A stretch of 64,000 bases of DNA, taken from the NCBI GenBank assembly GCA_009733575.1, contig ML769490.1, positions 124,001 through 188,000 on the forward strand. Direction: 5' to 3'. Positions 1 through 12,446 of this stretch are shown piece after piece (the stretch's first letter is position 1; the number at the start of each line of letters is the position of its first letter). Origin of the DNA: Gymnopus androsaceus JB14 (taxonomy: Eukaryota; Basidiomycota; Agaricomycetes; Agaricales; Omphalotaceae). The notes beneath the pieces were generated by a model that searched no databases, was not told where the DNA came from, and was given only the letters and a program-made list of their open reading frames with translations. A program made the translations under genes and the position numbers.

Positions 1-2338
1 TAATGTGAGAGCAGCAGAAGGCCATATCCTCTCCTCAGCTTGTCGCCCTTTTCTTTGTTTCCATTCGTGAGGCGGTAAGGACCCACTCGGTTGAACCTCT
101 GGAGCAAGACTAAACGTGTCAAACTGCTGAAGCAGTCTCACTAAAAAGAACGAAGCTTCGTTATACGCGTAGTTCTGACCCAAACACTATCAAAAGATCA
201 TCAGTCAGTTTTGGAATGTTCAAGTGCAAAAAAGTCTAGACTTACGATTCGAGGACCCGCACTGAACGGTGTAAACATTGCCGGATTAGACACAAACCGA
301 GCAATGCGTTCTTTGTCCATCCATCTTTCTGGGTCGAACACATCTGCATCCGAGCCCCATAGCTCGGGATTTCGTTGAGTGAGCATCGGTAAAATGGTGA
401 TCACCGTTGATCCTGGCATGTGAAGCGGACGGATATCGCTTTCCATCATGTTCGATGAAAAGGTAGGATCTGAAGGAGGAAGAGTACATCCGCTTGGGCG
501 ACATTCCCGAACATTCAACGGTACCGGTGGGTAGAGACGCAAAGTCTCGTTAATGACAGCGCGCACTGTCATGTCTGCCTCAGAACGTCGTCCAGTTGTA
601 TATGAAGCGGGGACGTACTGTATTTTAAGTTTCTGAGTTGTTCGTAGGTTATCGAGCCGGCGGAGCCACAGTGTTCCAGCACTTCGGCCCTGAGCTTTTT
701 CGTGACTTCAGGATAAATAGCCATAAAATAAGTGACAAATGTCAATAAACATGCAGTCTAGGAAATTCAATCAGCTCAAGATGAAACTGAAACGAGGCCG
801 ATTGTCAATTACCGTGTCTCTAGATGCTAAAAGCAAACTAAGAAGCTGATCGCGAATTATAATGGGATCTATTGGGGTATCACCGACGTTAAACCAGAAA
901 AAGAAATGAGGAAACTCATTGAACGTACCATCAGTGCTTTCAGCAAGGTGTTGTAGAAAATTCTTATCCGCCACCGGACTGCAGACTCCAGCTTTCGCCA
1001 TCCTTTCCTTTTCTTCTAAAGCAGTCTTGACCAACGGATCAAGATATCGATGAACTGCATCGGCATGAGGAGCATTCTTGTCTCCGAATAGCTCAAAAAT
1101 TGGCCAGAAATATCCATAACGGCTTCGCGTTGTAATAACTTGCTGCGCCATCTCGAACGCACTAGCAAAAGATCCCCAAGGATCGTCTGTCGCAGACCCT
1201 TTGGGACCCATTTTGGTTTGCCCTGCGACAGGAAGCGTTGCCGAAAGTGTATCGAGGTTTTTGCCGAATAGAAACTCCGAAGCTGCATCCAACGCAAATC
1301 GAGAGAACAAATCCTGTACGTCAAGTGCTTGACCAGAAGATTGCACTGCTGAGATAGTGTTCAAGGTCCGCGCAGTGTACCGCTCAAAGATATCAAAGTC
1401 TGATATCCTTTCTCGAGCGAAGAATGGGCGGGTGTTTCCACGATGCTATGTATGTCAGAAATGTCAGTTTAGCGAAACGCTTCGCGTGTGTTTCACTGAC
1501 CATACGCCACATCTGCGATAGACCAGCCAGAGGTTAAATAAGATTTGGTACACATGGGTGAGTCGACATTACCTCGTCATCTCTGTTGAATATTCCCTGG
1601 ATTGACAACATCAGTGGAATGCAGCGGCCCAAGATGGATGAGATAGTACCTTGCCCAGGAATCGTTCCCTGAAATCACTATTAGCACATGGGGAAGCTCC
1701 AAATGGAATTCAACTCACATTCGTTCTTTCTGTCGTCGTCCGCGCCAGAAATGCTCAAATCCGGTCGCAAGAACAAATTTGATGTGTTCTTGATCCATGG
1801 TGATGATCTAAAGTAGCAAGGGGATGAGCTGACCGTAACATACGCCACAGCCGCAGAACGACAGACAGTGACACCAATGTCGTGCATGTCACGAAGAACG
1901 ATGAGCCTGGCGATGTCGGAGAAGACAACTTACATGATCAGTCCACAGAATTCTTGTGTTTAGCGTTGTACATTGGTACTCTTCAAAAAGCTGGAGGTAC
2001 ACGTCGCCTATATAGCTCGTCTTGAACGCACGCAGCATCTTCAACAAGACGTCGATGTTTCCAGGCCAAGCGCCTCGGATGCACGGGATCTCTTTCGCTC
2101 CCAGCCGACTACGTTCCGTATGATGCAGTGCTCTTGTGAGGAGGCTTTTACATATTGACCAGCATATTATGAACCCAATGTAGGCGGGGATCGTTAATAG
2201 GCCCAAATGTATCTTGTATAGTCGTGTGCTAACGAGATGAAAGACTGCCGAAGGCAGAACGAGAATCCTCAGAAAGTCGAGAAGCAACCTCAATCGAAAG
2301 TTGGAGGGATGCATATTGGAGCGGAATGGGAAATCCAA
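1..2338 (-). CDS. Cytochrome P450 monooxygenase, CYP63-like (3' end outside window)
   Basis: Heme-thiolate monooxygenase, probably ER-anchored and acting on hydrophobic substrates with a P450 reductase. The start at 2338 gives a hydrophobic N-terminus with several membrane-type segments, as in CYP63 enzymes. Exons can be joined by GT-AG introns to show: MDQEHIKFVLATGF near 1800; GIFNRDDE-MWRMHRGNTRPFF across 1440-1590; I-helix ASRDT near 835 (AGRDT is usual); the K-helix ExxR motif as NETLRLYPP near 545; the PERW motif as DPERW near 330; and a heme-binding segment FSAGPRI, then intron, then CLGQNYAYNEASF (cysteine codon near 182). The reading frame still runs at base 1 with no stop, so the last residues are missing. 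The family call is by motif similarity; CYP5037-type relatives are possible. No frameshift seen. Confidence 0.9.
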
Positions 2339-3255
2339 GGCAGGTAAGTAATGCGTTCTTATATAGGGCTAATGCTTCCATCGAATTAAGTAGTCTGTCC
2401 TGATTGCGGCAATGGTGGTTTTCAGGGGTGCCTTTTTTCATCCTGCTCCCGAGGGCCTGTCGCAGAAATAATGGAAAGGTAAGTACCGTATTACAACGGG
2501 TGACAGCGAGGACCAACCCCGATCACTCTAGGCTTGAGTTTCTCCGCTACTGTGTCGAAAGCCTTGCGCAACGCTACAATCATTTTCCTTCTCCAACTTG
2601 AGATAGCAGGGAAAAAGATCGGTCATTATCAAGCCCCGACTCTAACAAGATGATGATTAACATACACGCTCACCGGATTTGAATAAGGTGAGGGAATAAT
2701 GTAGTACGTTGCTGATTGCACGCGAATCAGATTTGAATCGGATGCGCAAGCGCTGAGGTTTGTTTGAGGTTTGAGGTTGTTCTTCTCAGCGCAATGCACG
2801 CTAGTACAAGCGCCCAACGAATCAGCTGAATCAGCTTCCTCAATTGAGATCCGGTCTAACAAGTATAAAGCACCTCCATTGAGCTTATAGAATCACATTT
2901 GTCGTCGGTGAGTTGCTCCGCCGAATATTTCTAGGATAGCGAGCTCGACTTCGGAGCTCTAATGGGCTTTAGGGAGAATGTCATCTCCGTTCAAAGCCGC
3001 CGCCTGATGTCTGAAGCTTGAAGTCTTGAATTGGAGAGGCCGGACAGTATCCCTCCCCGAAGGCGGATCCTCGTGTATGTACACCAAGAAAAAATCGGCC
3101 GAATGGGCGTTCCGAACATCCGAGCATCCTATTACTACACCTGCTATACAGACAGATCATCCACTCTAGGAGTCTATGACCTCAGATGATTTCGGTAAAT
3201 AGGAGATAGAAAGGCTACGCACAATATTATACATCCCTGACCGGCCTTCCCATTA
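2339..3255. other. Intergenic region 5' of the P450
   Basis: This gap separates the P450 start from the end of the next minus-strand gene. The open frames here are short, lack recognisable motifs and have no supporting splice sites. I see no RNA gene or repeat. It should contain the P450 promoter, but I cannot point to a convincing TATA element. Confidence 0.5.
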
Positions 3256-3892
3256 TCACCTCTGTTGCGCGCCAGAGTCTAGTGCCGCTAGCTGATCGAC
3301 GAGATCCTCCATTACAGACTTAGTATGTTTGTGGCCATGACCACTACTCGGGCCAGCATTAGGGACAGCATTATCCGAAGTCGCCGACAAAGGTACCGAA
3401 GTAGCTCTTGTTGGAACAAGCACGGATCCCCGAGGCTCGAAACCAGGTGCAATCTTTCGCAAAGCTTCACGCTTCCTCAGCTCCTTCTCATCTTCTCTGG
3501 AGCGAAGATATGCTTCTCGTCTGGCGTCGTGAGCTGCAATCGTTGAACGTCGAGACGATTCCATCGTGAGAACATGAGGCTCCAGGGTAAATGGGTACAC
3601 GAACTGCCTTTGGATGAGTGAGAGAGGGCAGGTGACGAAAAAAACATACATAGGCTGTTACTGAGTCTGGAAGAGGATGGATATCCTCAGGAAGTTCCAC
3701 CTAAAAGCGCCAGGGACATGGGTATTGAACCTTGCCAAAATGGAACACTGAAGTCTTACCCGGGGAGGAACTGCGCAGACTGGGAGATTTGATTAGTGGG
3801 ACATGGGAAGCAGCAGCATACGGCGCTGTAAAAATTTAGATTATTTGAACATGATAACAAGGAGGTACTGACAGACATTTGTCTTCCCTCAT
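3256..3892 (-). CDS. Small conserved hypothetical protein, charged and basic
   Basis: No known function recognised. A four-exon model starts at 3892 (MREDK, donor GTCTGT), continues with PYAAASHVPLIKSPSLRSS, then VELPEDIHPLPDSVTAY, and ends in a long exon, 3256 to about 3610, beginning FVYPFTLEPHVLTMESSRR. The last exon holds a strongly charged helical stretch rich in Arg, Glu and Lys (AYLRSREDEKELRKREALRK), followed by a flexible Ser/Pro segment. The total is about 170 residues, with no signal peptide or membrane segment. Three introns that keep a single frame, plus the charged helix, support a real gene. The upstream neighbour is Bud32, divergent, with start codons only about 95 bp apart, so the two may share a promoter. 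Confidence 0.65.
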
Positions 3893-3987
3893 CGCGGTCG
3901 GTGTTGAAAGTGGGCGCTTAGTGGAAAGAAGCGCCTTGTTCCTTCAACTCTAACCGTCATCTGCAGTGTGCACTGTCGTAATTGAAA

Positions 3988-5039
<1,052 letters not shown>

Positions 5040-6355
5040 CTTGTAGGGTACTTAACATATGTCGGTGGCGCAAATTTACCATTTTCGAGGGTATGTGTCA
5101 AATGAAAGAAAAATAATTGAAAAAGGAAAGAAGGTTTATGGAGGGCACGAACACATAGCGCGTCTGGCGCCCTGCCCTGATCTCCTAAGACTAACTCGGT
5201 CGGCACTGCAGGTTGCGGAATTGCTTCCCTGGCCTGACAAGTGCACATTATTCCATGCCCAGAACCACCCTTTGCAGAGCGGGAGGCGATGAACACCAAG
5301 TTTTCTGGAGGGGACAGTGCTTGAACCCGCGCACCATGGTTTTGCTCGCTGAGTAAACCACTCCATATTCCCACGTTCGGGCCACTATAGCCACTTGACC
5401 ATGAGGTCGATGTTAAAGCTTGAATGTACCTGGCGTATGTTGTGCTTTCAGCGACCACTATTGGGCCAGAACACTAACTACAAGGCGACTATTTAGGCTG
5501 ATTTTTCACTTCTAGGCTTCAATTCCCGCTGACAATCAATATTCTGACTCCTGAGCTCCATTCCCAGCAACCTCGGCATCGTCTTCTTTCGCTGTCACCC
5601 AAACTCAACCTTAGGCTGGTTGTCAGATGATATTGCAGCATGCTAGCACTGTCCCTGGCGATCTAGTTGCGTCGGACGCTCTGGCAATTCATCGGCCATG
5701 ATGCTAAACTGGTGCTAAACAACCAGAGACTAGGCTGGAGACCTCCGATACTCACGCCCGGAAGAATGAAACGAAAGGTCTGAAACAAATACAGGTTCAT
5801 TCGACATTTGGCTCGCAGACTCACTTCAATTCCTAAAGTCAAGCAACGCTGGAGAATTGCGGCAGTCCCCGTGTCCGATGGGGAAGGCCAAAGAGACCGA
5901 GTTCAAACAGGGTGAAGCACTAGAGGAAAGAGTCTGACCGAAAACTTGGCGGCTTCCTCCTAACTGAAAAGTTCGGGAGAAGTATTCAATTTTTAAGTAC
6001 TAAATAAGTTTGTTGTAAATACGTCCATTGCATGTATGCAGAAAGTTGGTACAGAGTTCAGTGCAGGGCATTATAATCGTTATCGTGTGCGATGCAAAGA
6101 GGTGCGGAGAGGAAAAAAGATGAGAGATGAGGAAGAGGAGTATGCAAATTGGGAGTGAATAATATGCATGAGTTGATCATTGAACGAAGGGTATGCCACG
6201 ATAGCGAAGGAGTACGAGACAGAAGAGGGTTGAAAAAAATTGGTTCATGTGGAGGAGAAATATGCAATATGTGCAGGTTGATGTACAGCATCGACAGAAA
6301 AAAGAATGAAAACAAAAGTACAGCCAGGTCTACTGCCTATACTTACATGACCGAT
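5040..6355. other. Intergenic region between Bud32 and the OTU gene 3' ends
   Basis: About 1.3 kb between two converging genes. It contains a 154-codon minus-strand frame (4994-5458) with no motif and with proline/serine composition typical of chance frames. A degenerate tRNA-like stretch lies on the minus strand at about 5290-5410; see rejected items. 6000-6355 is AT-rich and probably the 3' UTR side of the OTU gene. No repeat recognised. Confidence 0.45.
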
Positions 6356-8893
6356 TTAGATCTTCAACTCCCTAAATCCCCTAACGTCTACCCTTCCGAT
6401 ACCATTCGTAGCCCATTCTGTCGTCCTCGCGGCGTCATGGGAAGACGGCTTGGAGGATTTACCTCCAGGGATGACGATTTTCACCCCCTTGCCCGACACA
6501 GCAACGGCACTGCGAGGCTTTGGTAGTCCGAGTTTCTTTCGCTGACGACGTGTTAGTGGGCGCTCGTTTGAACCGCCTGCACGACGGTTCTTGGGAGGTA
6601 CAGTATGATTGAGATTGGGCTCCAAATCATCATCATCCTCGTCGTTCTCTTCATCAACATAATCGCCATCATCATCCCCGTCATGCGATTCATCCGAAGA
6701 CTCAGAGTCAGAGCCGTGTATCTGCGTTCCAGACGCAGGTTCGTCCTCCTCATCGGCATGATGTCCATCGTCAGCCTCCGTGCTCTCGTCGTCTTTCAGT
6801 GTTGGAAGCACACTGTCTTCCGCAGGATCAGGAGAAGTTTCTGTCTGGCCTTGCCGACCTCGAAAGCCTATAGAATCCTTCGATAGATCCTCCATCCTGC
6901 TTCGCTTGCTTTCGGAGCTGCTTGTTGAGAGGCCAGATTCGGCACTCCCTTCTTCACTCTCCTCAAAGGACCGCTTTGGACTGCGCTGGATGCGTGGCGG
7001 AGGGATGAGATGCGTCAGGTGCGTTAAATGAGATAGTGGGTCGATGGCCACAGCCGCAGGATTGGCCGGGAAGTATACAGGTGTACTTGACTGCACAGCA
7101 GTAGAGTAGCCAGACGACGTTGATGTGTCTTGTGACATCTGAGATGGGTCATGTGGAAGGTTGTAGGTAGATGCTGAAGCAAAAGTGGAACCAGCACCAC
7201 TGCCATGCACCGACGCAGACGATCCTTCTGCCGTCGGTGTTAGAACACCCTGCGTCAGATGCGCAGGATAGGAAGCGTATGAATAGGGATAGGTTGGGTA
7301 TGAGAATGAACCATAGGGCGCATACGCATACGAGTAGGTAGGGTCTGAAGGTTGCCCAGATGCTTGAGATGACATCGGGTTGGGAAGAGTAATGGTCGCT
7401 GAAAGGTCAGCGGAAGGTGAATTCATGGGAGCATCCTCTGGATCCGACGAAGGTTGTTCAGAGCCCGTACCGGGAGCTGGGGAGGGAGAGTGCGAAAGAG
7501 GTGGACTAGTCGCCACCGAAGGAGGTGCAGAGGACGGCAGAGGTACAGAGGCTGCTTCCAGAAGGTCGTCAGCGTCCGCCGTCGGAGACGGTGGAAGACT
7601 CGACAATGGTGACGGCCGGCTGATATCGGGGTGGGAGCTGTCATAGACAGTGTTGGAGGTGTTGGAGGTAAGGAAGGCCTTGGAGGGATCTTTAGCTTGA
7701 ACCCAGTACTTGGCTTGGTAGCCGAGCTTTGGTTGACCTTGGACTTGGGTTTCTCGGACGAGACGGAGGCAGAGTTGGCTGATGCAGCCTTTTCCTTCGC
7801 CTTTAGACGGCCTACTTCCTTCTTCTCCCTCTCCTTGCGTTCACGTTCTTTCTTACGTGCTTTAGATGGCGGAAGATGTTCGTCAGGAGGTGGAGATGCG
7901 CTGGAGCTAGAGCCTGCAGTTGGAGGTGCGGGTGCTTCGCGTACACGCGGAATACCGGTATGAGGACCTCGGAGGCTACGAACTGACGAAAAATGCTCCC
8001 AGTCGTGATAACTAGGTACGGAAGGTCCATCGACAAACACGCGATTTTTGATAAGGGTAAAGAGATGACCGTGGGACGGAATGGGTGAAATAAAATCCCA
8101 AAAAGTCAGGAGAAGAGAAACGTCACGGAGAGGTAAGCTCTCAGGAAACAAAAGGATGATGAAGTGACATACGCGACGTATATCGTCGAACCATCCTGCT
8201 CATGCTCCTCTTGCGGAGACATGGAGGCATCTCCATCACCGTCTAATCCTTTCAAAGAATTGGATCGTGTATGTTTCGAAGGTGAATCCCCAGATTTCGG
8301 ACTTTTGGGTTGTTGAGAATCGCATTGGATCACATAAACCAGTCCTGGCTGAATAACCTTGATATTTCGTCTGGTGAGATGAGCAAAAGCAGAAAGTTCC
8401 ATATGACCTCCATAGGTTGCATTCTGTCGCATGCCAGCAACATAAGCCTTGAGTCCGCCACCTTTTTCTTTTCGAACACCGCTTTCACCGAATTCGTCTA
8501 CATCGACGAAGCCTTCGTAGCGTTCCGGATGGGCCTCAATGAAATCACAGATTTCACGACGGACCTCGGAATGGCGTGAAGGGGAGCCATAATACTGGTC
8601 AGAAAGGGCTCGAAAAAGACAATTTCCATCTCCTAGGGTTGGCGCTGCGTACAATCCTAGGGACCGAAGTTGATTATCTTCATGGAAATCAGTCAGATAA
8701 AGCTAGATTCGGACTCGTGGGCACCTCTACTCACCAAGTATTCGAGTGTTTTGCAGCGGATCGGAGGTTAATAACTATTTTTTCCCTAAGTCTAAAGTCG
8801 ATTTTTAGATAATAAACAACTCACATTAGATCTTCCTGAGCTTCTGGTTGCCCTTGTCCTATATGATTTGTTCTGTTTCTTCGCTGCGCCCAT
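6356..8893 (-). CDS. OTU-domain cysteine deubiquitinase, OTUD3-like
   Basis: Predicted to cleave ubiquitin chains. The start at 8893 gives a short basic N-terminus (MGAAKKQNKSYRTRATRSS). The OTU domain follows, with catalytic D-G-N-C in LGDGNCLFRALSDQYYG (near 8630), EVRREICDFIEAHPERYEGF, GHMELSAFAHLTRRNIKV, and the catalytic His exon YHDWEHFSSVRSLRGPHTG near 8005. The rest is a long low-complexity Ser/Pro/Glu/Asp tail: a basic Lys/Arg coiled stretch near 7850, an acidic stretch near 6650-6800, and the conserved end GFRELKI. One frame change is needed near 7620-7650: one C short in a C4 run would restore a single frame, and the only intron that fits would be 29 nt. Either a sequencing indel or a real break; the downstream frame is clearly coding. 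Confidence 0.85.
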
Positions 8894-9478
8894 TTGCTTT
8901 CCCCCGCTTCCTGGTTTTTCTCGCTCTTTGGGCCGTTTTGGGGTCCGACAATAGGACTCCTGCCACTTGTTCAAACGCGCCACACTTTGACTTTTCCGCA
9001 GATGGCCGAAAACCACGTGGCACCCGGATCCAGACCGTAGACGCTCAAGCTCAGCGCGCGGTGCGGGAGTTGAGCTCATTGAGAACGGTTTGAGAACGGT
9101 ACTATGGCTGGGTCATTAGAAATCCTCAATTAGGTCACTTGGCGGTCAAAGCAAGCTAAATAAATGACCACCTTCCACTGTTGTAAGTGCAACGGACTCC
9201 GGAGGCATAACATTGTGCATAGGTGAGACTTTCTATTTGTCGTAACGGTCGGTACTTCATTTGTACTTGTGGTCCATGTTTCCTCTTCAATGATCCACTG
9301 GCGCATCATCGAGTGGAGGCGCGGGCTTGATCTTGTACGGGACTTTAGCTTTGACCAAGGCCACCAAACAAAGAGGCGGGATGTCAAAGCTGGTCAATGG
9401 TGTCCCGAATGCTTTAAAACCCGTTCCTTGAAGAGCCTTGTTTCCAGCTCCCTCCACAGCTTCTACATCCTAGAGATG
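8894..9478. other. Divergent intergenic region, OTU gene and zinc-finger gene
   Basis: Shared 5' region between two divergently transcribed genes. The frames on both strands are short and unremarkable. It probably contains both promoters; no clear TATA element or repeat was recognised. Confidence 0.4.
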
Positions 9479-10781
9479 TCCTCTGCCAACTCTGTCTCTT
9501 CAAACTCGCGCACCCTCTCGCAAGGATCTTTGGATCACTCTTGGAGTGACTATGGAGTCCTTCTTCCGGTATGTTCACGTTCCTTGATACTCAGCTACTT
9601 GAAGTAGTATTGATTCGCCCTTTTTAGCGATGCCGCCAGTTCCGCCTCGACGCAGAGGACATCAATGGGTTCCGATGAGCTTTTCAGTCTGAGCAACGAG
9701 CTGTTGCTATTGTCCAACAACACTGGCTTCACTGACTCATTTTTCTCGACGTCCTATAATGAGTCTTTGAACGGAAACTTTCCCCTTGATACGCTCGATC
9801 CGTATTCGACTGCTCAAACAGCTCCCCATTCGAGCTGGTCTCACTCCGGGTTCTTACCCCCAAAACACGAGTAAGTATTTCTATTAAATTTCTCCAATGG
9901 ATAACTGACCAAGCCGTTACCAGGGATTTTGGTGGACTCTCTGTTGATGATTCTCGAGACCATACATTCTGGAATGACATGGTTTCGCACTCGCAGTCGC
10001 TTGGACAAGGATCTTTAGGAAGCGTATTCTTGGAGCCGTCTTTCAACTCGCTGTCAGTAGAGCGATCTCAAACCACATTCTCGGGCCATGTATCCGCTTT
10101 CTCTGCGAAACGAGGAAAGTCTTCCTACGAAGGACTCGGATGATATCCTGGACGAGTGGAGTTGTTTTCCTCCTTCCTCGTTCGGTTTGCCTGACCCCTC
10201 GTCCTCCGAAGAGTCCTCTCGCGAGTCGTACGTCGTCTCCCTATTGTCCTCTACTTTATCTTGACGGTCATTCTCACAGATCACCTTCGAGTTCCTCGTC
10301 CACGTCCAAGAAAGGCTTGACCGAAGCAGAAATGCTCGCGTACGCAAGACAACGCCATCTCAGCTCCCATACATCTCAGCACCGGACTGGTGTCTGCCGC
10401 TGGCAAACCCCATGGGGCATTTGCAACCATACTCTTGACTCCGACCGTGGAACCGTTTCTCAACACTTGAAAAGATGCCACCAGTACAGTGCTCGCAAAC
10501 CCAGGCAGCTTATAAGGTGCCAGTGGGAAGGCTGCAACTCGAAACCAATGCAGGCTTCCACTTTGGGGCGACACGTCAAGACACATCTGGGTTTCATGAA
10601 CAACACATGTCCCAAATGCAACGGTGTCTACACAAGGGATTCCAGTTTGGACAGGCACTTGGAGACGTGCGATGGTACTATGGCTAGGAGGAGAAGGACG
10701 AGGTTCACTGGGCTGGCACCGAGATCCGCGAAAGAGGAAGTCTTGGGGACAAGCATGTTCACGCAACGGATTCCTTACTAG
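9479..10781 (+). CDS. C2H2-type zinc-finger protein, putative DNA-binding regulator
   Basis: The C-terminal third carries three finger-like modules. The first starts CRWQTPWGICNHTL and ends in HLKRCH. The second is a good C2H2 (CQWEGCNSKP, ending HVKTH). The third is a C2HC variant (CPKCNGVYTRDSSLDRHLETC). A basic RRRRTR patch follows, ending at 10781. The N-terminal part is Ser/Asp-rich, like an activation region. Exons join via introns at about 9870-9925, a putative 41-nt intron near 10022-10062 (which removes a frame conflict), and 10228-10280. The start is uncertain. An ATG at 9479 opens a plausible first exon, but its obvious donor at 9570 is in the wrong phase for the next exon, so 9665 is an alternative start. 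Predicted nuclear; target unknown. Confidence 0.7.
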
Positions 10782-11760
10782 TGATGATCTTCTCTCGTCG
10801 ATCTATGCACACATTCCTTTCAACTCATGAATTTTATGCCTCTTATGATAATATGGACTAGTACTTACCATGCTAATTTAGATCTCAACTCATCTGTACA
10901 TCACCAACCGCACCTTTATATCTGTATCATTACCTATAATTGTACATAGTGCTATATACATAGTGCTATAATTCTCAGCTACTTGCCAGACTTTGAAAAT
11001 GCGAGAATGCGACATTCATCGCCGGATACTATGCAACAAATTTGTTATTCAGGACTTGACTACATGTCCAACTATCCAGCCTACGTCAGGTAATACATAC
11101 CAAAGGCATCGGAACGCACATACATTGATTCATTTTCTATGTCTTTAACGTGCGACTTCCCGTGGGCCGTCAGGAGAAGTGATCCATTTCCAGAGTTGTA
11201 GTATTTGGAGCCATTCTCGCTGCGATATCAAAAACTCCTGTCACTGAGGATAGATCATGGAGTTGGTCAAAAAAAAAAGATGAAAAGATGAGCTGCTCGT
11301 CAGACGTTGTATGAGCTAGAGTAGTGATAAGAGCTGCCAGCTCCGCCATCTCGGCTACACCAGTGATTGCCCTAGGATGAACGTTGAGCAAACCAGCGGA
11401 ATTGGCGCGCCAACATGATATTTACTTCAGAATTATGGCCAGAACCAACATAATCAATACCCTTTTTGGTAGAAGACGAGTTGGACAGCCGTCGTCGCGG
11501 TTCACAGAGAAAGTGAGTCAAGAAACCAACGCGTTACGCAAGTAATTTGCAATTCTTAACTCCAGGCCCTTATCGTCTTATCATCATCATGCATCGGCCT
11601 CTGGAGTTCGAGCCTGCACTTTTGTGGAAGTTGGAACGAAAAGGACTAAAATTTAATATTTACAACAACAAAAGCATCGACTATGAATCACTAGACCAAC
11701 CAGTCAGTTCATGTGCAGTGAAGCAACTCAAGCGGCAAACATACCTGATTGAACTTTGGA
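10782..11760. other. Intergenic region downstream of the zinc-finger gene
   Basis: About 980 bp between converging genes, with AT-rich tracts near 10850-10980. A 73-codon minus-strand frame at 11170-11391 has a somewhat protein-like composition (EMAELAALITTLAHTTSDEQ) but no flanking exons I can join, so it is not called as a gene. No repeat or RNA gene seen. Confidence 0.4.
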
Positions 11761-12135
11761 TTACTTCTTGCCGTTGTTGCCACTGCTGCTGTGAGACTGG
11801 CCGCTGGGAGAGTTGTATTGAGAGTAACCACTCCCGGAATTGTAATATGTAGATCCATTGGGGTTGGAGTAGTAATAGCTCCCATTACTGCAGACAATTT
11901 GAACCGTCGTCCAGAGCAGAGTCGGAGCAGACCCACCTGTTTGAATAATGGTACGAGTTGGACCCATTTCCGTAGTCGCGCGAGCAGTAGTGGTTACCCT
12001 AGATGAATTAGATTTGAGCAAGGTGGAACGCGTCGCGGGCCTGAGTGGCTCAGGAGAAGAAACAAAGAGGTGTACCTGAGAGTTGGTCCCAGAGCCAGTA
12101 TAGTTGTAACCAGAGGAAGAGGAGGAGTTGGGCAT
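11761..12135 (-). CDS. Small Ser/Gly/Tyr/Asn-rich low-complexity protein
   Basis: Three exons joined by two introns (about 12076 down to 12003, and about 11940 down to 11890) give roughly 85 residues. The start at 12135 reads MPNSSSSSGYNYTGSGTNSQ. Exon 2 reads GNHYCSRDYGNGSNSYHYSN. Exon 3 has NGSYYYSNPNGSTYYNSGSG and ends with NNGKK at 11761. The composition is almost entirely Ser, Gly, Asn and Tyr, as in low-complexity proteins that can form assemblies or hydrogels. There is no signal peptide or domain. From memory, similar short proteins occur widely in agaricomycetes with no known role. The consistent phase across both introns argues for a real gene. Confidence 0.72.
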   Translation of the reverse strand: MPNSSSSSGYNYTGSGTNSQVHLFVSSPEPLRPATRSTLLKSNSSRVTTTARATTEMGPTRTIIQTGGSAPTLLWTTVQIVCSNGSYYYSNPNGSTYYNSGSGYSQYNSPSGQSHSSSGNNGKK

Positions 12136-12446
12136 TTTAAAACGATAAAGCGCGATGGATGTGGTTCTGAGCAAAGACAAAAAAACGGACGAATTTCTAT
12201 ATATGGACTTCGGAAAGGATCACGTGAGCAGACCCACGCCACACTGACGCATTGACGCGTCGCGTCTATATTCATCCTGTTTCACACACACGGTTGGTCG
12301 CTGCCAAAAACATTTATACAAGATATGGAAACGAAGAAATGAGGACTGTGAAGTTCAAAAAGCAGACAATGTACTATGTACACGAAACACGAGTGACGAG
12401 GACGGCCAGAAAGCGCGGGTGTTTGTCCACGCAACCAATTGCCCAT
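12136..12446. other. Short intergenic region
   Basis: Promoter side of the small Ser/Gly-rich gene and 3' side of the agmatinase gene. It includes a GATCACGTGAGC stretch with a CACGTG E-box-like core near 12220. No other feature seen. Confidence 0.35.

Noticed and set aside
5290..5410. tRNA-like stretch on the minus strand with TGGCTATAGTGG and GGTTCAAGC
   Set aside because: Acceptor and T stems do not pair; at best a very old tRNA relic, too weak to annotate.
11170..11391. 73-codon minus-strand frame
   Set aside because: No neighbouring exon or motif; left as intergenic.
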